A stretch of 34,250 bases of DNA from an uncultured Lacinutrix sp. (GTDB lineage: Bacteria > Bacteroidota > Bacteroidia > Flavobacteriales > Flavobacteriaceae). Where the stretch lies: NCBI RefSeq assembly GCF_947500325.1, contig NZ_CANMRQ010000030.1:1-34250 (forward strand). Direction: 5' to 3'. A program made the translations under genes and the position numbers. Below are positions 7,278-15,664 of the stretch, piece after piece; within the stretch, counting starts at the first letter, position 1; the number at the start of each line of letters is the position of its first letter. The notes under the pieces were generated by a model that worked only from the letters and a program-made list of their open reading frames with translations, was not told where the DNA came from and made no database searches.

Positions 7278-8711
7278 ATGAAAGACATTATGAAATCAAT
7301 AAAAATTATGTTCTTGTTTATATTAGGAATTTCATTTTCCTCTTGTGAAAAAGACTTTTTATCTCCGCAATTAGAATCATTAGTTAACGCAGATATATAT
7401 TATAATAATGAAGCAGAATTATTAACTGGTGTTATTAATATGTACGATGGCATTCAAGGTGTCAACTCAACATCTTCTAATGATTATCATGCATTACAAG
7501 TAGAATTTTATTTAACTGAAATGCGAAGTGATAATACTAGAACTAAAAGTAGTGAAGGAGAAGCTGCACAATTTGAGAACTATTCAGTAGAGGCAACAAA
7601 TGGTATTGTTGAAGATTATTATAGAAGTTTTTACAATGTAATCTTTAGAGCAAATGTAGTTTTAGAAAACTTAAATGTGGCATCAGATGCTAATAGAGCA
7701 AGTATAGAAGCTGAAGCAAAATTTGTAAGAGCTTATGCCTATTTTAATTTAGTGAGATTATATGGAGATATTCCATTAATAGATCGTGTAATATCATCTG
7801 CAGATACAGATTTATCTTTTACAAGAGTAGATACAGCTACTATTTACAATTTAATAGTAAGTGATTTAACCACTGCAATAGATGGATTAGACAATGCATA
7901 TATAACGAGAGCATCTAAAGCTGCAGCTCAAGCTTTATTGGCAAAAGTATATTTAACTCAAGGTACTAATTATACACTAGCACAAGGTTTATGTGAAGAA
8001 GTAATGTCATCAGGTTTCGCATTAGAGCCTAATTTTAAAGATGTATTCTTTAATGAGTTAAATAATGAAATCATTTTTGCTATTGGATATATAGGAGATG
8101 GTTTAGATAGTCAGAATTTTTCTGCTGAATGGTTAAACGCAGTGGGTAGAACAAGTGGTGTTAATTATACAACACAAGATGTAAGAGATGTATTAGATGC
8201 ATTAGGAGGAAATAGAGTGCCTTACTCTTATAGAGTAGATACAGAGCAACCAACACAATTTCAAGTAGTAAAATACATTCCAGATGGAGATGATTCTTTA
8301 GGTATTGCAGCAACTTCTAGTGATCCAACAAAAGCCGGAAACGATTGGATAGTATTACGTTATGCAGACGTATTATTAATGCATGTAGAAGCTATTATGG
8401 CAGGAGGCAATAGTACATCAGTTCAAGCTGCTTTAGATTCTTTTGAATTGGTGAGATTAAGAGCAGGTTTATTAGCAGATGATGATGGGATGATTACAAA
8501 ACAAGAATTATTAGATGAAAGACGAGTGGAACTAGCATTCGAGAATCATCGTTTATTTGATTTAGTTCGTTTCGGAGAAGCGCAAAATGTATTGTCTACA
8601 TTCTCTGCCGCAACTGGTGGAAGTTTTAACTCATCAGATTTATTACTTCCAATACCGCAAAGAGAAATTAACTTAAGTAACGGAGCATTGTCACAAAATC
8701 CAGGTTATTAA
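7278..8711 (+). CDS. susD: SusD/RagB-family surface glycan-binding lipoprotein
   Basis: The 477-residue partner of SusC; it forms the lid over the transporter and captures glycan at the cell surface. It has a signal II peptide (FSSC, Cys23), the N-terminal region typical of SusD with TPR-like helices (for example AEAKFVRAYAYFNLVRLYGD), and the diagnostic C-terminal block DERRVELAFENHRLFDLVRFG from residue 413, ending LLPIPQREI. The length is usual. A second ATG four codons in (7290) gives a more standard signal peptide and could be the true start. It begins 16 nt after susC, implying co-transcription. Confidence 0.94.
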   Translation: MKDIMKSIKIMFLFILGISFSSCEKDFLSPQLESLVNADIYYNNEAELLTGVINMYDGIQGVNSTSSNDYHALQVEFYLTEMRSDNTRTKSSEGEAAQFENYSVEATNGIVEDYYRSFYNVIFRANVVLENLNVASDANRASIEAEAKFVRAYAYFNLVRLYGDIPLIDRVISSADTDLSFTRVDTATIYNLIVSDLTTAIDGLDNAYITRASKAAAQALLAKVYLTQGTNYTLAQGLCEEVMSSGFALEPNFKDVFFNELNNEIIFAIGYIGDGLDSQNFSAEWLNAVGRTSGVNYTTQDVRDVLDALGGNRVPYSYRVDTEQPTQFQVVKYIPDGDDSLGIAATSSDPTKAGNDWIVLRYADVLLMHVEAIMAGGNSTSVQAALDSFELVRLRAGLLADDDGMITKQELLDERRVELAFENHRLFDLVRFGEAQNVLSTFSAATGGSFNSSDLLLPIPQREINLSNGALSQNPGY

Positions 8712-8728
8712 TTAAAAAAATATTAATC

Positions 8729-9727
8729 ATGAAAAAACAAATTAAAAAAAGTGTTTACGCTTTATTAGCAATAATAATAGTCTTCTCATATAATAGTTGT
8801 GATGATATTCAAAAATTTGAACCATTAGATGCTAATTCTATAGCAGATGCTACACCACCATTAGCAAGTTTTACGGCTTCTCAAGGCGCAGGTCCAGATG
8901 AAGAATGGAAAGATTATACATTTGCAAATGGTTCAGTAAGTGCAACAAGTTATAGTTGGGATTATGGAGATGGAAATACCTCTACAGATGTAGATGGAGC
9001 AAATACATATCCTGGAGAAGGTATGTATACTGTAACTTTAACTGCCATGGATGACTTAGGAGTAACAAGTACATTTACTGAAACTATAGATGTTGTTGAA
9101 CCTGAAGAACCAGCTGTTCCAGACCCTATTTTAGTTAATGCAGATTTCGATAAACTAGCTAAACTGGGTTCATCAAATACCTGTTCTTGTTCAGGATGGG
9201 ATAATGATGATATTGGAGAGCAAGGAGAATCTAGTTCTGGTAATGGAGGTTCTAATAACGTTGTTAAATTCGATAATAATGAACCAGATCATGTTTATCA
9301 AGAGTTTGCAGTTACACCAAATGCAGATTATACTATACAAATCGTTACATCTTTTAAAAATATAGCTAATCCACCAGGTAGTTTTCCTGGTAGTATGCTT
9401 GAAGTAAGAGTGTTATCAGGTTCGGGTTATGTAGGCGGATATACACCAACGTATTATGCGACCGCTCCAGAGTTTCCTAATTCAGGTTATGGTTATACTA
9501 CTGTAGCACAAGTAGAAGATGCAACAAATAATCTTTTAGTAGAAACAATTAGTAATCCAGGTAATGATGATTATAGCACTCAAACATATTCTTTTAATGC
9601 TGGAGCTAATGATAGTGTTGCGCTTTTTATAAGAGGTATTGGAGGTGCTAGTAGTGGTAGCTATGGGTATAATAGTGGAGATGAAGAAATAAGAGCAGAT
9701 TCTGTAACTATTACAGCAATTAATTAA
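8729..9727 (+). CDS. PKD-domain surface glycan-binding lipoprotein
   Basis: A 332-residue lipoprotein (YNSC, Cys24) in the SusE/SGBP position after susD. A PKD domain at about 43-124 has the classic YSWDYGDG and GMYTVTLTAMDD motifs and probably acts as a rigid spacer. The C-terminal part (about 136-332) is a predicted beta-sandwich rich in Gly, Asn, Ser and Asp with a TCSCSGW segment, resembling a carbohydrate-binding module. No catalytic motif is seen. From context it is inferred to bind alginate and present it to the SusC/SusD complex. It starts 17 nt after susD and is followed 32 nt later by a PL7 lyase. Confidence 0.82.
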   Translation: MKKQIKKSVYALLAIIIVFSYNSCDDIQKFEPLDANSIADATPPLASFTASQGAGPDEEWKDYTFANGSVSATSYSWDYGDGNTSTDVDGANTYPGEGMYTVTLTAMDDLGVTSTFTETIDVVEPEEPAVPDPILVNADFDKLAKLGSSNTCSCSGWDNDDIGEQGESSSGNGGSNNVVKFDNNEPDHVYQEFAVTPNADYTIQIVTSFKNIANPPGSFPGSMLEVRVLSGSGYVGGYTPTYYATAPEFPNSGYGYTTVAQVEDATNNLLVETISNPGNDDYSTQTYSFNAGANDSVALFIRGIGGASSGSYGYNSGDEEIRADSVTITAIN

Positions 9728-9759
9728 TTAATATATAAAGTTAAAAAGAACTGAAATTT

Positions 9760-10662
9760 ATGTGTCGAAGAATGAAATTTTTATCCTTACTACTATTAAT
9801 TTCAGTTTTTACTTTTAACTGTCAAGCACAAAGCGAAGTAGTAAAAGATAAAGTTGAATCTAAAAAAAAGAAAAAGAAGAGAAAAAAAAGGGTTAAGCTT
9901 CCAAAAATAGATTTAGCGCATTGGAAAGTAACAACACCTGCTGGAGATGGCAAAAAACCTCAAGAAGTTTCTCCTCCCGAAATTTTTGATTATGCAACTA
10001 ATAAGGATTTAAAACCTTTTATGTATAATGATTCTACAAGAGGAGCAATAGTTTTTTATGCTTTTCCAAGTAAAGCAACTACAAGGAATACTAAATACTC
10101 TAGATCAGAGCTTAGGGAGCAAATGGTTGCTGGAAGTAATAAAGTGAATTGGACTTTTAAACAAGGAGGTATTATGAAAGGAAAATTAGCAATTGATGAG
10201 ATTTCTCGTGATAAAAAAGGTAAATATCATAAAACTATTATTATGCAAATTCACGGGAGATTAACTAACGAACAAAGAGATTTGATTGGTGCAGATGATA
10301 ATAATGCTCCTCCAATACTTAAGATTTATTGGAAAGATGGTAAAATAAGGGTGAAAACAAAAATACTTAAAAATATAAATGCAAATGCAGAACAAATATT
10401 ACATGAAGATGCTTGGGGAGATGATAAAGGGTTTACATTTAAAGAAAAAGTAGGATTTAAAAAATTCACTATCGAGGTTAAGGTTTCAGAAGGTAAAATG
10501 GTAGTAGTTTTAAATAATAATGAATATAAAGTATATGAAAATATCCATATGAAAAAATGGGGTGTTTTTGAAAACTATTTCAAAGCAGGAAACTATTTTC
10601 AAACAAGAGATGAAGGTGCTTTTGCTAAAGTAAGATATTACAATTTAGAAGTAACACATTAG
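9760..10662 (+). CDS. secreted PL7 alginate lyase with poly-lysine linker
   Basis: A 300-residue PL7 lyase and paralogue of the first gene. The Met at residue 5 (9772) begins a cleaner signal peptide (MKFLSLLLLISVFTFNCQAQ) and may be the real start. The -1 residue before Cys is Asn, so cleavage by signal peptidase I after the AQ region fits better than lipidation. A run of six Lys followed by RKKR (35-44) then leads into one Alginate_lyase2 domain with RSELRE (115-120), QIHG (163-166) and YFKAGNY (273-279). All active-site residues are kept. The basic patch could bind the polyanionic substrate, which is inference. Last gene of the susC operon; it may process imported oligomers in the periplasm, since no PL17 or PL6 enzyme is nearby. 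Confidence 0.88.
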   Translation: MCRRMKFLSLLLLISVFTFNCQAQSEVVKDKVESKKKKKKRKKRVKLPKIDLAHWKVTTPAGDGKKPQEVSPPEIFDYATNKDLKPFMYNDSTRGAIVFYAFPSKATTRNTKYSRSELREQMVAGSNKVNWTFKQGGIMKGKLAIDEISRDKKGKYHKTIIMQIHGRLTNEQRDLIGADDNNAPPILKIYWKDGKIRVKTKILKNINANAEQILHEDAWGDDKGFTFKEKVGFKKFTIEVKVSEGKMVVVLNNNEYKVYENIHMKKWGVFENYFKAGNYFQTRDEGAFAKVRYYNLEVTH

Positions 10663-10695
10663 AAATTATTTGAATAGTCCTAATGAGCATCTTCA

Positions 10696-10735
10696 ACTAA
10701 ATTTTACTGATCTTAATTGATCAGTAAAATTTAGT
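10696..10735. other. long perfect hairpin between lyase and gntR
   Basis: Arms 10696-10712 and 10719-10735 are perfectly complementary over 17 bp (core TTTTACTGATC / GATCAGTAAAA) with the 6-nt loop TTAATT. On the + strand the stem is followed by A-rich, not T-rich, sequence, so it is not a standard intrinsic terminator. It may end or stabilise the susC-operon mRNA, or be a protein site. Confidence 0.6.
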
Positions 10736-10774
10736 AAAAAAATATAAAAAGAAAGCAGAATATAGAGTAACAAG

Positions 10775-10807
10775 TTGATTATTAATATTTAAAATTTAAT
10801 ACTTTTG
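10775..10807 (+). promoter_or_regulatory. probable gntR promoter
   Basis: TACTTTTG at 10800-10807 matches the TAnnTTTG -7 element, with a TTG at 10775-10777 located 22 nt upstream, at the long end of allowed spacing. The gntR ATG is 28 nt further on. No TGGTnnACCA box is present here, so direct autoregulation is not indicated. Confidence 0.45.
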
Positions 10808-10835
10808 AAATAACCTGTTAATTAATAAAAAGTTT

Positions 10836-11537
10836 ATGAAGTTAGAAGTAATAACAAAACCTGAAAACGCAAATGTTCAAAATCGTATCATAGAAAATAT
10901 TAAAGATTTAATTAATGCGAAAAATCTTGAGCCTGGAGATAAATTGCCTTCAGAACGTATGCTTTCAGAAAAACTTGGAGTATCAAGAACTAATGTAAGG
11001 GAGGCAATTCAAAAACTTGAATTTTACGGTTTATTAAAGTCTATTCCTCAAAGTGGAACATTTGTAGCTAACATTGGCGTTATAGCTATGAATGGTATGA
11101 TAGAAGATATTCTAAGGTTAGAGGATCCAGACTTTAAATCTTTGGTAGAAACAAGAATATTATTAGAGTTAAAAACAGCAAGATTAGCAGCTTTAAGAAG
11201 GAGTGATGAAGATTTAGTGAAAATGAAAGAAGCTTTAGATGCTTATACAATTAAGGTTAATAATGATGAAGATGCAGTACAAGAAGATTTGTTATTTCAT
11301 TTAGCAATTGCAAAAGCAAGTGGTAATAGTACAATGAATACATTTATGTTAATTATTACGCCCGAGATTATTACTAATTTCGAGAAGTATCATGTTTGCG
11401 ATAAAAACTTATCTAAACAAGGTATTAGAGAACATCAAGAAATTTTTGATGCTATAAAAAATCAAAACCCAAAATTAGCAAAACAAAAAATGAAAGAACA
11501 TTTTAGTGTACTATATCAATATTGTTATAGCATTTAA
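10836..11537 (+). CDS. GntR family regulator, FadR subfamily
   Basis: A 233-residue transcription factor, probably the local regulator of the alginate locus. The N-terminal winged helix (about 15-80) contains the GntR signature PGDKLPSERMLSEKLGVSRTNVREAIQKL. The C-terminal FCD ligand domain (about 98-228) retains the residues that bind metal in this family: Asp151, His155 (DLLFH), His200 (REHQEIF) and His222 (KEHF). FCD regulators of uronate pathways usually sense a pathway intermediate; DEH, KDG or a similar ketouronate is a plausible ligand, by inference. The double boxes at 297-321 and 3980-4004 fit the family's TGGTnnACCA sites. A stand-alone GntR switch, instead of a hybrid two-component or SusR-type sensor, is also seen in other marine Bacteroidota alginate loci. 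Confidence 0.9.
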   Translation: MKLEVITKPENANVQNRIIENIKDLINAKNLEPGDKLPSERMLSEKLGVSRTNVREAIQKLEFYGLLKSIPQSGTFVANIGVIAMNGMIEDILRLEDPDFKSLVETRILLELKTARLAALRRSDEDLVKMKEALDAYTIKVNNDEDAVQEDLLFHLAIAKASGNSTMNTFMLIITPEIITNFEKYHVCDKNLSKQGIREHQEIFDAIKNQNPKLAKQKMKEHFSVLYQYCYSI

Positions 11538-11548
11538 ACTATATAATC

Positions 11549-11577
11549 AAAAAATAAAGTGCACAATTTATTTTTTT
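11549..11577 (+). terminator. hairpin with T-run between gntR and MFS gene
   Basis: AAAAAATAAA (11549-11558) pairs with TTTATTTTTT (11567-11576) around the 8-nt loop GTGCACAA, ending in a run of seven T. It lies 11 nt after the gntR stop and could terminate gntR. Stem length (10 bp), loop length (8 nt) and the TGCACA loop core equal those of the hairpin at 4020-4047, so it may be part of a leader element rather than a plain terminator. Confidence 0.5.
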
Positions 11578-11591
11578 GAAAATAATAAATA

Positions 11592-11658
11592 AATACTTGG
11601 AGGGAAGTAATAAACCTAAAACAACATAGCTAATATATTAGCATAATAGGTTATTTAC
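11592..11658 (+). promoter_or_regulatory. conserved GGAGGG leader element upstream of MFS gene
   Basis: TACTT (11594-11598) can pair with AAGTA (11605-11609), with GGAGGG in the loop. TTGGAGGGAAGTA at 11597-11609 is identical to 4060-4072. GTAATAAACCTA (11607-11618) can pair at 10 of 12 positions with TAGGTTATTTAC (11647-11658), enclosing the perfect palindrome GCTAATATATTAGC (11629-11642), which runs into AGCATAA as in the susC leader. The two pairings share AAGTA and cannot form together. No clear TAnnTTTG promoter was found between gntR and the MFS gene. Confidence 0.5.
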
Positions 11659-11742
11659 TTTTCATAAAATTCAATCGTTCCAAAAATAATAATAATCGCT
11701 TATAAGCTATATTATAATTAATACGATTAATTAAACTAACAT

Positions 11743-13026
11743 ATGAAAGTAAAAGGATTAAGGTGGTGGATTATTATATTAATCTTTATCGCTACAGTAA
11801 TAAATTATATTGATAGAACAGCCTTTGCGTTACTTTGGCCAGAAATGGGTAAAGATTTAGGGATGGATAATTCTGATTACGCACTAATGCTTAATATTTT
11901 TATGGTAACCTATGCTGCAAGTAAATTTTTATCAGGAAGGTTGTACGATAAAATAGGTACTAGAATAGGTTTTGTTTTATCTATTGTGGTGTGGTCTTTA
12001 GCAGCAGCTTTTCATGCTTTAGCAAAAGGAGTCGCTACATTATCAATAGCACGTGGTCTACTAGGACTTGGAGAAGCAGGATTATGGCCTGGAGCAGTAA
12101 AAAGTAATGGAGAATGGTTTCCAGTAAAGCAAAGAGCATTAGCACAAGGTATTTTTAACTCTGGAGCCTCTATTGGTAATGTCTTAGCTCCTGTTGTTAT
12201 AGTATACCTATATGCGCAATTTGGATGGAAATCTACCTACATAATATTAGGATTGTTAGGCTTACTATGGGTTATTCCTTGGTTAGTTATTAATAAATCA
12301 AAGCCAGAAGATCATCCTTGGATTACTGAGAACGAAAGAAATTTAATACTTAATGACCGAATAGAAAATAACGACGTTGCAGTTAAAGGCGCTAAAAGTT
12401 TAAGCGTAGGAAAGATTTTGAGTTATAAGCAACCCTGGGGAGTTTTATTATGTCGATTTTTTATAGAACCTATTTGGTGGTTCTTTGCGGGTTGGATGCC
12501 AATCTATTTGAATTCTAAATTTGGATTAAGTATAGAAGAAATAGGGAAAACCATGTGGATATCTTACCTCATGGCTGCAGCTGGAGGAATTTTAGGAGGC
12601 TTATTTACAGAAGCGATAATAAAACGTACTTCTGTCGATATTGGAAGAAAAGCAAGTATAGTTTTAGGAAGCTTATTAATTATAGTTGGTTTTGTTTCTA
12701 TTGTATTATTTGTAAATGACTCTAATTACATGACATTCATATATTTAGCAGGATTAGCACTTTTTGGCTTTCAATTCGCTATAGGAAATATTCAAACACT
12801 ATCAAGTGATTTGTTTAGAGGGCCATCTGTAGGAACACTAGCGGGATTAGCTGGAACTATTGCAGCTGTATCTCCTATTATAATGAACTGGTTTATTGGT
12901 AGAATAACAAACGAAGGGTCATATACACCAGCATTTATAGCTATTACACTATCTGTAGTACTAGCTGTATTATCTATTTTCTTTTTAATAAAAAAAGTAA
13001 AATTAGTGGTAAACGCAGAAAATTAA
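11743..13026 (+). CDS. MFS transporter, hexuronate (ExuT-like) family
   Basis: A 427-residue, 12-helix major facilitator of the anion:cation symporter group that includes ExuT. The first helix ends in the characteristic NYIDRTAFAL, loop 2-3 carries the MFS motif GRLYDKIGTRIG, and helix 4 has ARGLLGLGEAGLWPGAVKSNGEWFP, typical of hexuronate and glucarate carriers. It is predicted to move unsaturated uronates or DEH from the periplasm to the cytoplasm. It heads a tight operon with the DEH reductase (36 nt gap), kdgK and kdgA. Its 205-nt leader carries the conserved GGAGGG element. The exact substrate is inferred from context. Confidence 0.9.
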   Translation: MKVKGLRWWIIILIFIATVINYIDRTAFALLWPEMGKDLGMDNSDYALMLNIFMVTYAASKFLSGRLYDKIGTRIGFVLSIVVWSLAAAFHALAKGVATLSIARGLLGLGEAGLWPGAVKSNGEWFPVKQRALAQGIFNSGASIGNVLAPVVIVYLYAQFGWKSTYIILGLLGLLWVIPWLVINKSKPEDHPWITENERNLILNDRIENNDVAVKGAKSLSVGKILSYKQPWGVLLCRFFIEPIWWFFAGWMPIYLNSKFGLSIEEIGKTMWISYLMAAAGGILGGLFTEAIIKRTSVDIGRKASIVLGSLLIIVGFVSIVLFVNDSNYMTFIYLAGLALFGFQFAIGNIQTLSSDLFRGPSVGTLAGLAGTIAAVSPIIMNWFIGRITNEGSYTPAFIAITLSVVLAVLSIFFLIKKVKLVVNAEN

Positions 13027-13062
13027 ATATATCATAAAGTTTAAAAAAATAAAATATAAAAA

Positions 13063-13827
13063 ATGAGCAAGTCAAACGGAAAAGTAGCAGTAGTTACAGG
13101 AGCAACTGGAGGAATTGGTTTCGAAGTTGCAAAAAGATTAGGTGAAGATGGATATACTGTAGTTTTAAATGGAATTCAAGATGATGAAGGTGCAGAAAAA
13201 GTAAAAGAGCTTACAGGACATGGAATTACAGCAGAATATTGTGGTTTTGACGTTACAAACGAAGAAGCTGTAACCTCTAATATTGTTAAAATAGGCCAAA
13301 AGTACGGTAGAATTGATGTTCTTGTAAATAATGCAGGTGGATTAGGCGGAAGATCTAGGTTCGAAGATATGACAACAGAGTTTTACAGAAATGTAATGGC
13401 CTTAAACTTAGATTCTGTGTTTTTTGCTTCAAGAGCTGCAATACCTTTTCTTAAAAATGGAGAACATTCATCTATAATTAATTATACGTCTAATGCAGGG
13501 TGGACTGCAGGTGGACCTGGAGCAGGAATCTACGGAACATCTAAAGCAGGTGTGCATGCTATTACAAGGGCATTAGCAAAAGATCTTGCTGAGTATGGTA
13601 TTAGAGTAAATGCTGTATCTCCTGGAACTATAGATACGCCATTTCATGCGCAAATTAAAGCAACAAAACCTGAAGTTTTTGCATCTTGGGCTAATAATAT
13701 TATGTTAGGGAGACTAGGACAACCAGAAGATGTGGCTGGAGTTATTTCTTTCTTAGCAAGTAAGGATGCTTCTTTTATTACAGCAGAAACTATACAAATT
13801 GGAGGCGGTCAAGCTTTAGGGATATAA
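13063..13827 (+). CDS. SDR oxidoreductase, probable DEH reductase
   Basis: A 254-residue classical short-chain dehydrogenase. It is predicted to reduce DEH (4-deoxy-L-erythro-5-hexoseulose uronate) to 2-keto-3-deoxygluconate with NAD(P)H in the cytoplasm. Visible features are the dinucleotide motif TGATGGIG (12-19), NNAG (89-92), and the catalytic Ser143, Tyr157 and Lys161 (YGTSK). Length and the PGxxxTPF segment are standard. The assignment as DEH reductase rests on its place between the uronate transporter and kdgK and on similarity to the A1-R and flavobacterial DEH reductase type; a 3-oxoacyl-ACP reductase-like family label would also be given by generic searches. Cofactor preference cannot be read safely. 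Confidence 0.87.
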   Translation: MSKSNGKVAVVTGATGGIGFEVAKRLGEDGYTVVLNGIQDDEGAEKVKELTGHGITAEYCGFDVTNEEAVTSNIVKIGQKYGRIDVLVNNAGGLGGRSRFEDMTTEFYRNVMALNLDSVFFASRAAIPFLKNGEHSSIINYTSNAGWTAGGPGAGIYGTSKAGVHAITRALAKDLAEYGIRVNAVSPGTIDTPFHAQIKATKPEVFASWANNIMLGRLGQPEDVAGVISFLASKDASFITAETIQIGGGQALGI

Positions 13828-13850
13828 AATTATAATTAATAAAAGGCAAA

Positions 13851-14873
13851 ATGAATAAAGTTGTAGCTTTTGGTGAAATTATGTTGCGATTATCTACCGA
13901 GCGATTTCTTAGATTTTCTCAAGCAAAATCTTTTAATGCAACTTATGGTGGTGGCGAATTTAACGTAGCAGTTTCTCTGGCAAATTTTGGTGTTAATTCT
14001 GAATTTGTAACACGATTACCCAAGAATGAAATAGGGGAAAGTGCCTTAATGGAAATGCGTAAAAGAAATGTTAATCATGAAAATATTCTTTTTGGTGGAG
14101 ATAGGTTAGGTATTTATTTTCTAGAGACTGGAGCAGGAACAAGAGCTAGTAATGTTGTTTATGATAGGGCTAATAGTGCTATGGCAACAATAGAAAAAGG
14201 AGCATTTGATTGGAAAACTATTCTAAAAGATGCAACATGGTTTCATTGGAGTGGAATTACTCCAGCTATATCACAAGGAGCAGCTAATGAGTGTCTTGAA
14301 GCTCTAAAAGTAGCTCATGAGTTGGGGATTACAATTTCTTCAGACTTAAATTATAGGTCTAAACTATGGAAGTATGGTAAACAACCTCACGAAATTATGC
14401 CAGAACTTCTTAAGTATAGTAATATTATTTTAGGAGATATTGATACAGCATATTTTATGCTTGGATTAAATAAAGAATTTCCTAATTACCAAGATTTAAA
14501 ATCTTTACCTAAATTATATGACATTGTGTTTGATCATTGTCCTAATTTAGAAACGATGGCTACAACTTTGCGATATTCGGTTAGTGCTTCTCATCAAAGA
14601 ATAGGAGGTGTTTTATACGATAAAAAGCATATTTACGATGCCGATATTAAAGAGGTTACTCCTGTAGTGGATAGGGTTGGAAGCGGCGATGCATTTATGG
14701 GTGGATTAATTTATGGACTTATAAATCATAATGAAGATAAACAGAAAGCAATTAATATAGCAGTCGCATCATGTTGCCTAAAACATACTATTTATGGCGA
14801 TTATAACTTGGTTTCTGTTGATGATATAGAGCATTTTTTAGGAGGAGAAAATAAAGGAGAAGTTTCCAGGTAA
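13851..14873 (+). CDS. kdgK: 2-keto-3-deoxygluconate kinase KdgK
   Basis: A 340-residue PfkB-family sugar kinase that phosphorylates KDG to KDPG with ATP. The N-terminal GEIMLRL and the YGGGEFNVAVSLANFG substrate block (about 32-47) are typical of KDG kinases, and the C-terminal GSGDAF (277-282) contains the catalytic base Asp280 and anion hole. It follows the reductase by 23 nt and precedes kdgA by 10 nt, so the three enzymes converting DEH to central metabolites are co-transcribed. No irregularity is seen. Confidence 0.93.
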   Translation: MNKVVAFGEIMLRLSTERFLRFSQAKSFNATYGGGEFNVAVSLANFGVNSEFVTRLPKNEIGESALMEMRKRNVNHENILFGGDRLGIYFLETGAGTRASNVVYDRANSAMATIEKGAFDWKTILKDATWFHWSGITPAISQGAANECLEALKVAHELGITISSDLNYRSKLWKYGKQPHEIMPELLKYSNIILGDIDTAYFMLGLNKEFPNYQDLKSLPKLYDIVFDHCPNLETMATTLRYSVSASHQRIGGVLYDKKHIYDADIKEVTPVVDRVGSGDAFMGGLIYGLINHNEDKQKAINIAVASCCLKHTIYGDYNLVSVDDIEHFLGGENKGEVSR

Positions 14874-14883
14874 TATTAAATAT

Positions 14884-15567
14884 ATGGCAAAATATTCTAG
14901 AATAGAAGTTTTTACAATAATGAATAAAACAGGGTTAGTTCCTTTGTTTTATGATAACGATTTAGATAAGTGTAAACAAGTACTAAATGCTTGTTATCAT
15001 GGTGGTGCAAGATTAATGGAATTTACTGCAAGAGGTGATTTCTCTGAAGAAGTATTTAAAGAACTTAATCAATATACTCTAAAAGAAATGCCAGATATGA
15101 TTCTTGGTGTGGGTTCTATTACTGATGCAGCTACAGCTTCTAGGTTTATGGCTTTAGGGGCTAATTTTATAGTTACCCCAGTTTTAAGAGAAGATATAGC
15201 AATAGTTTGTAATAGACGTAAAGTATTATGGTCCCCAGGGTGTGGTTCTTTAACAGAAATTACTAGAGCAGAAGAATTAGGATGTGAAATAGTTAAGCTA
15301 TTTCCTGGAGGAATTTATGGTCCAGAATTTGTTAAAGCGATTCGTGGCCCGCAACCATGGACAAATATAATGCCAACAGGAGGTGTTTCTCCCACAAGAG
15401 AGAATTTGACCAATTGGTTTAACGCAGGTGTTATATGCGTAGGTATAGGTTCTAAATTAATAAATAAGAATACAGACGGACAGTACGATTTAACTAAAAT
15501 TCAATCTATTACAAAAAAGACTCTTGATATTATTAAAGAATTAAAAAATAGTTATAGAAATGCTTGA
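14884..15567 (+). CDS. kdgA: KDPG/KHG aldolase (Eda family)
   Basis: A 227-residue class I aldolase that splits 2-keto-3-deoxy-6-phosphogluconate into pyruvate and glyceraldehyde 3-phosphate, ending the alginate pathway. The Schiff-base lysine is Lys138 in EIVKLFPGG; the upstream MEFTARG carries the catalytic Glu, and MPTGGVSP forms the phosphate-binding end of the barrel. The start is 10 nt after kdgK, consistent with one transcript. The family name eda would also be correct. It is the last alginate gene recognised on this side of the locus. Confidence 0.93.
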   Translation: MAKYSRIEVFTIMNKTGLVPLFYDNDLDKCKQVLNACYHGGARLMEFTARGDFSEEVFKELNQYTLKEMPDMILGVGSITDAATASRFMALGANFIVTPVLREDIAIVCNRRKVLWSPGCGSLTEITRAEELGCEIVKLFPGGIYGPEFVKAIRGPQPWTNIMPTGGVSPTRENLTNWFNAGVICVGIGSKLINKNTDGQYDLTKIQSITKKTLDIIKELKNSYRNA

Positions 15568-15664
15568 TTATTTATAGCAACAAATAGATTGTTATCTTTA
15601 CGATTTCACTTACATTTAAGTTCAATTCGCTAAAAAATATTTTCTGAAAAAAGCCATACAATAC

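Noticed and set aside
14842-14866. GGAGG and GGAG runs near the end of kdgK as a ribosome binding site for kdgA
   Set aside because: They lie inside kdgK codons and about 18-38 nt from the kdgA start, too far for Shine-Dalgarno function, and the window's genes do not generally use such sites.
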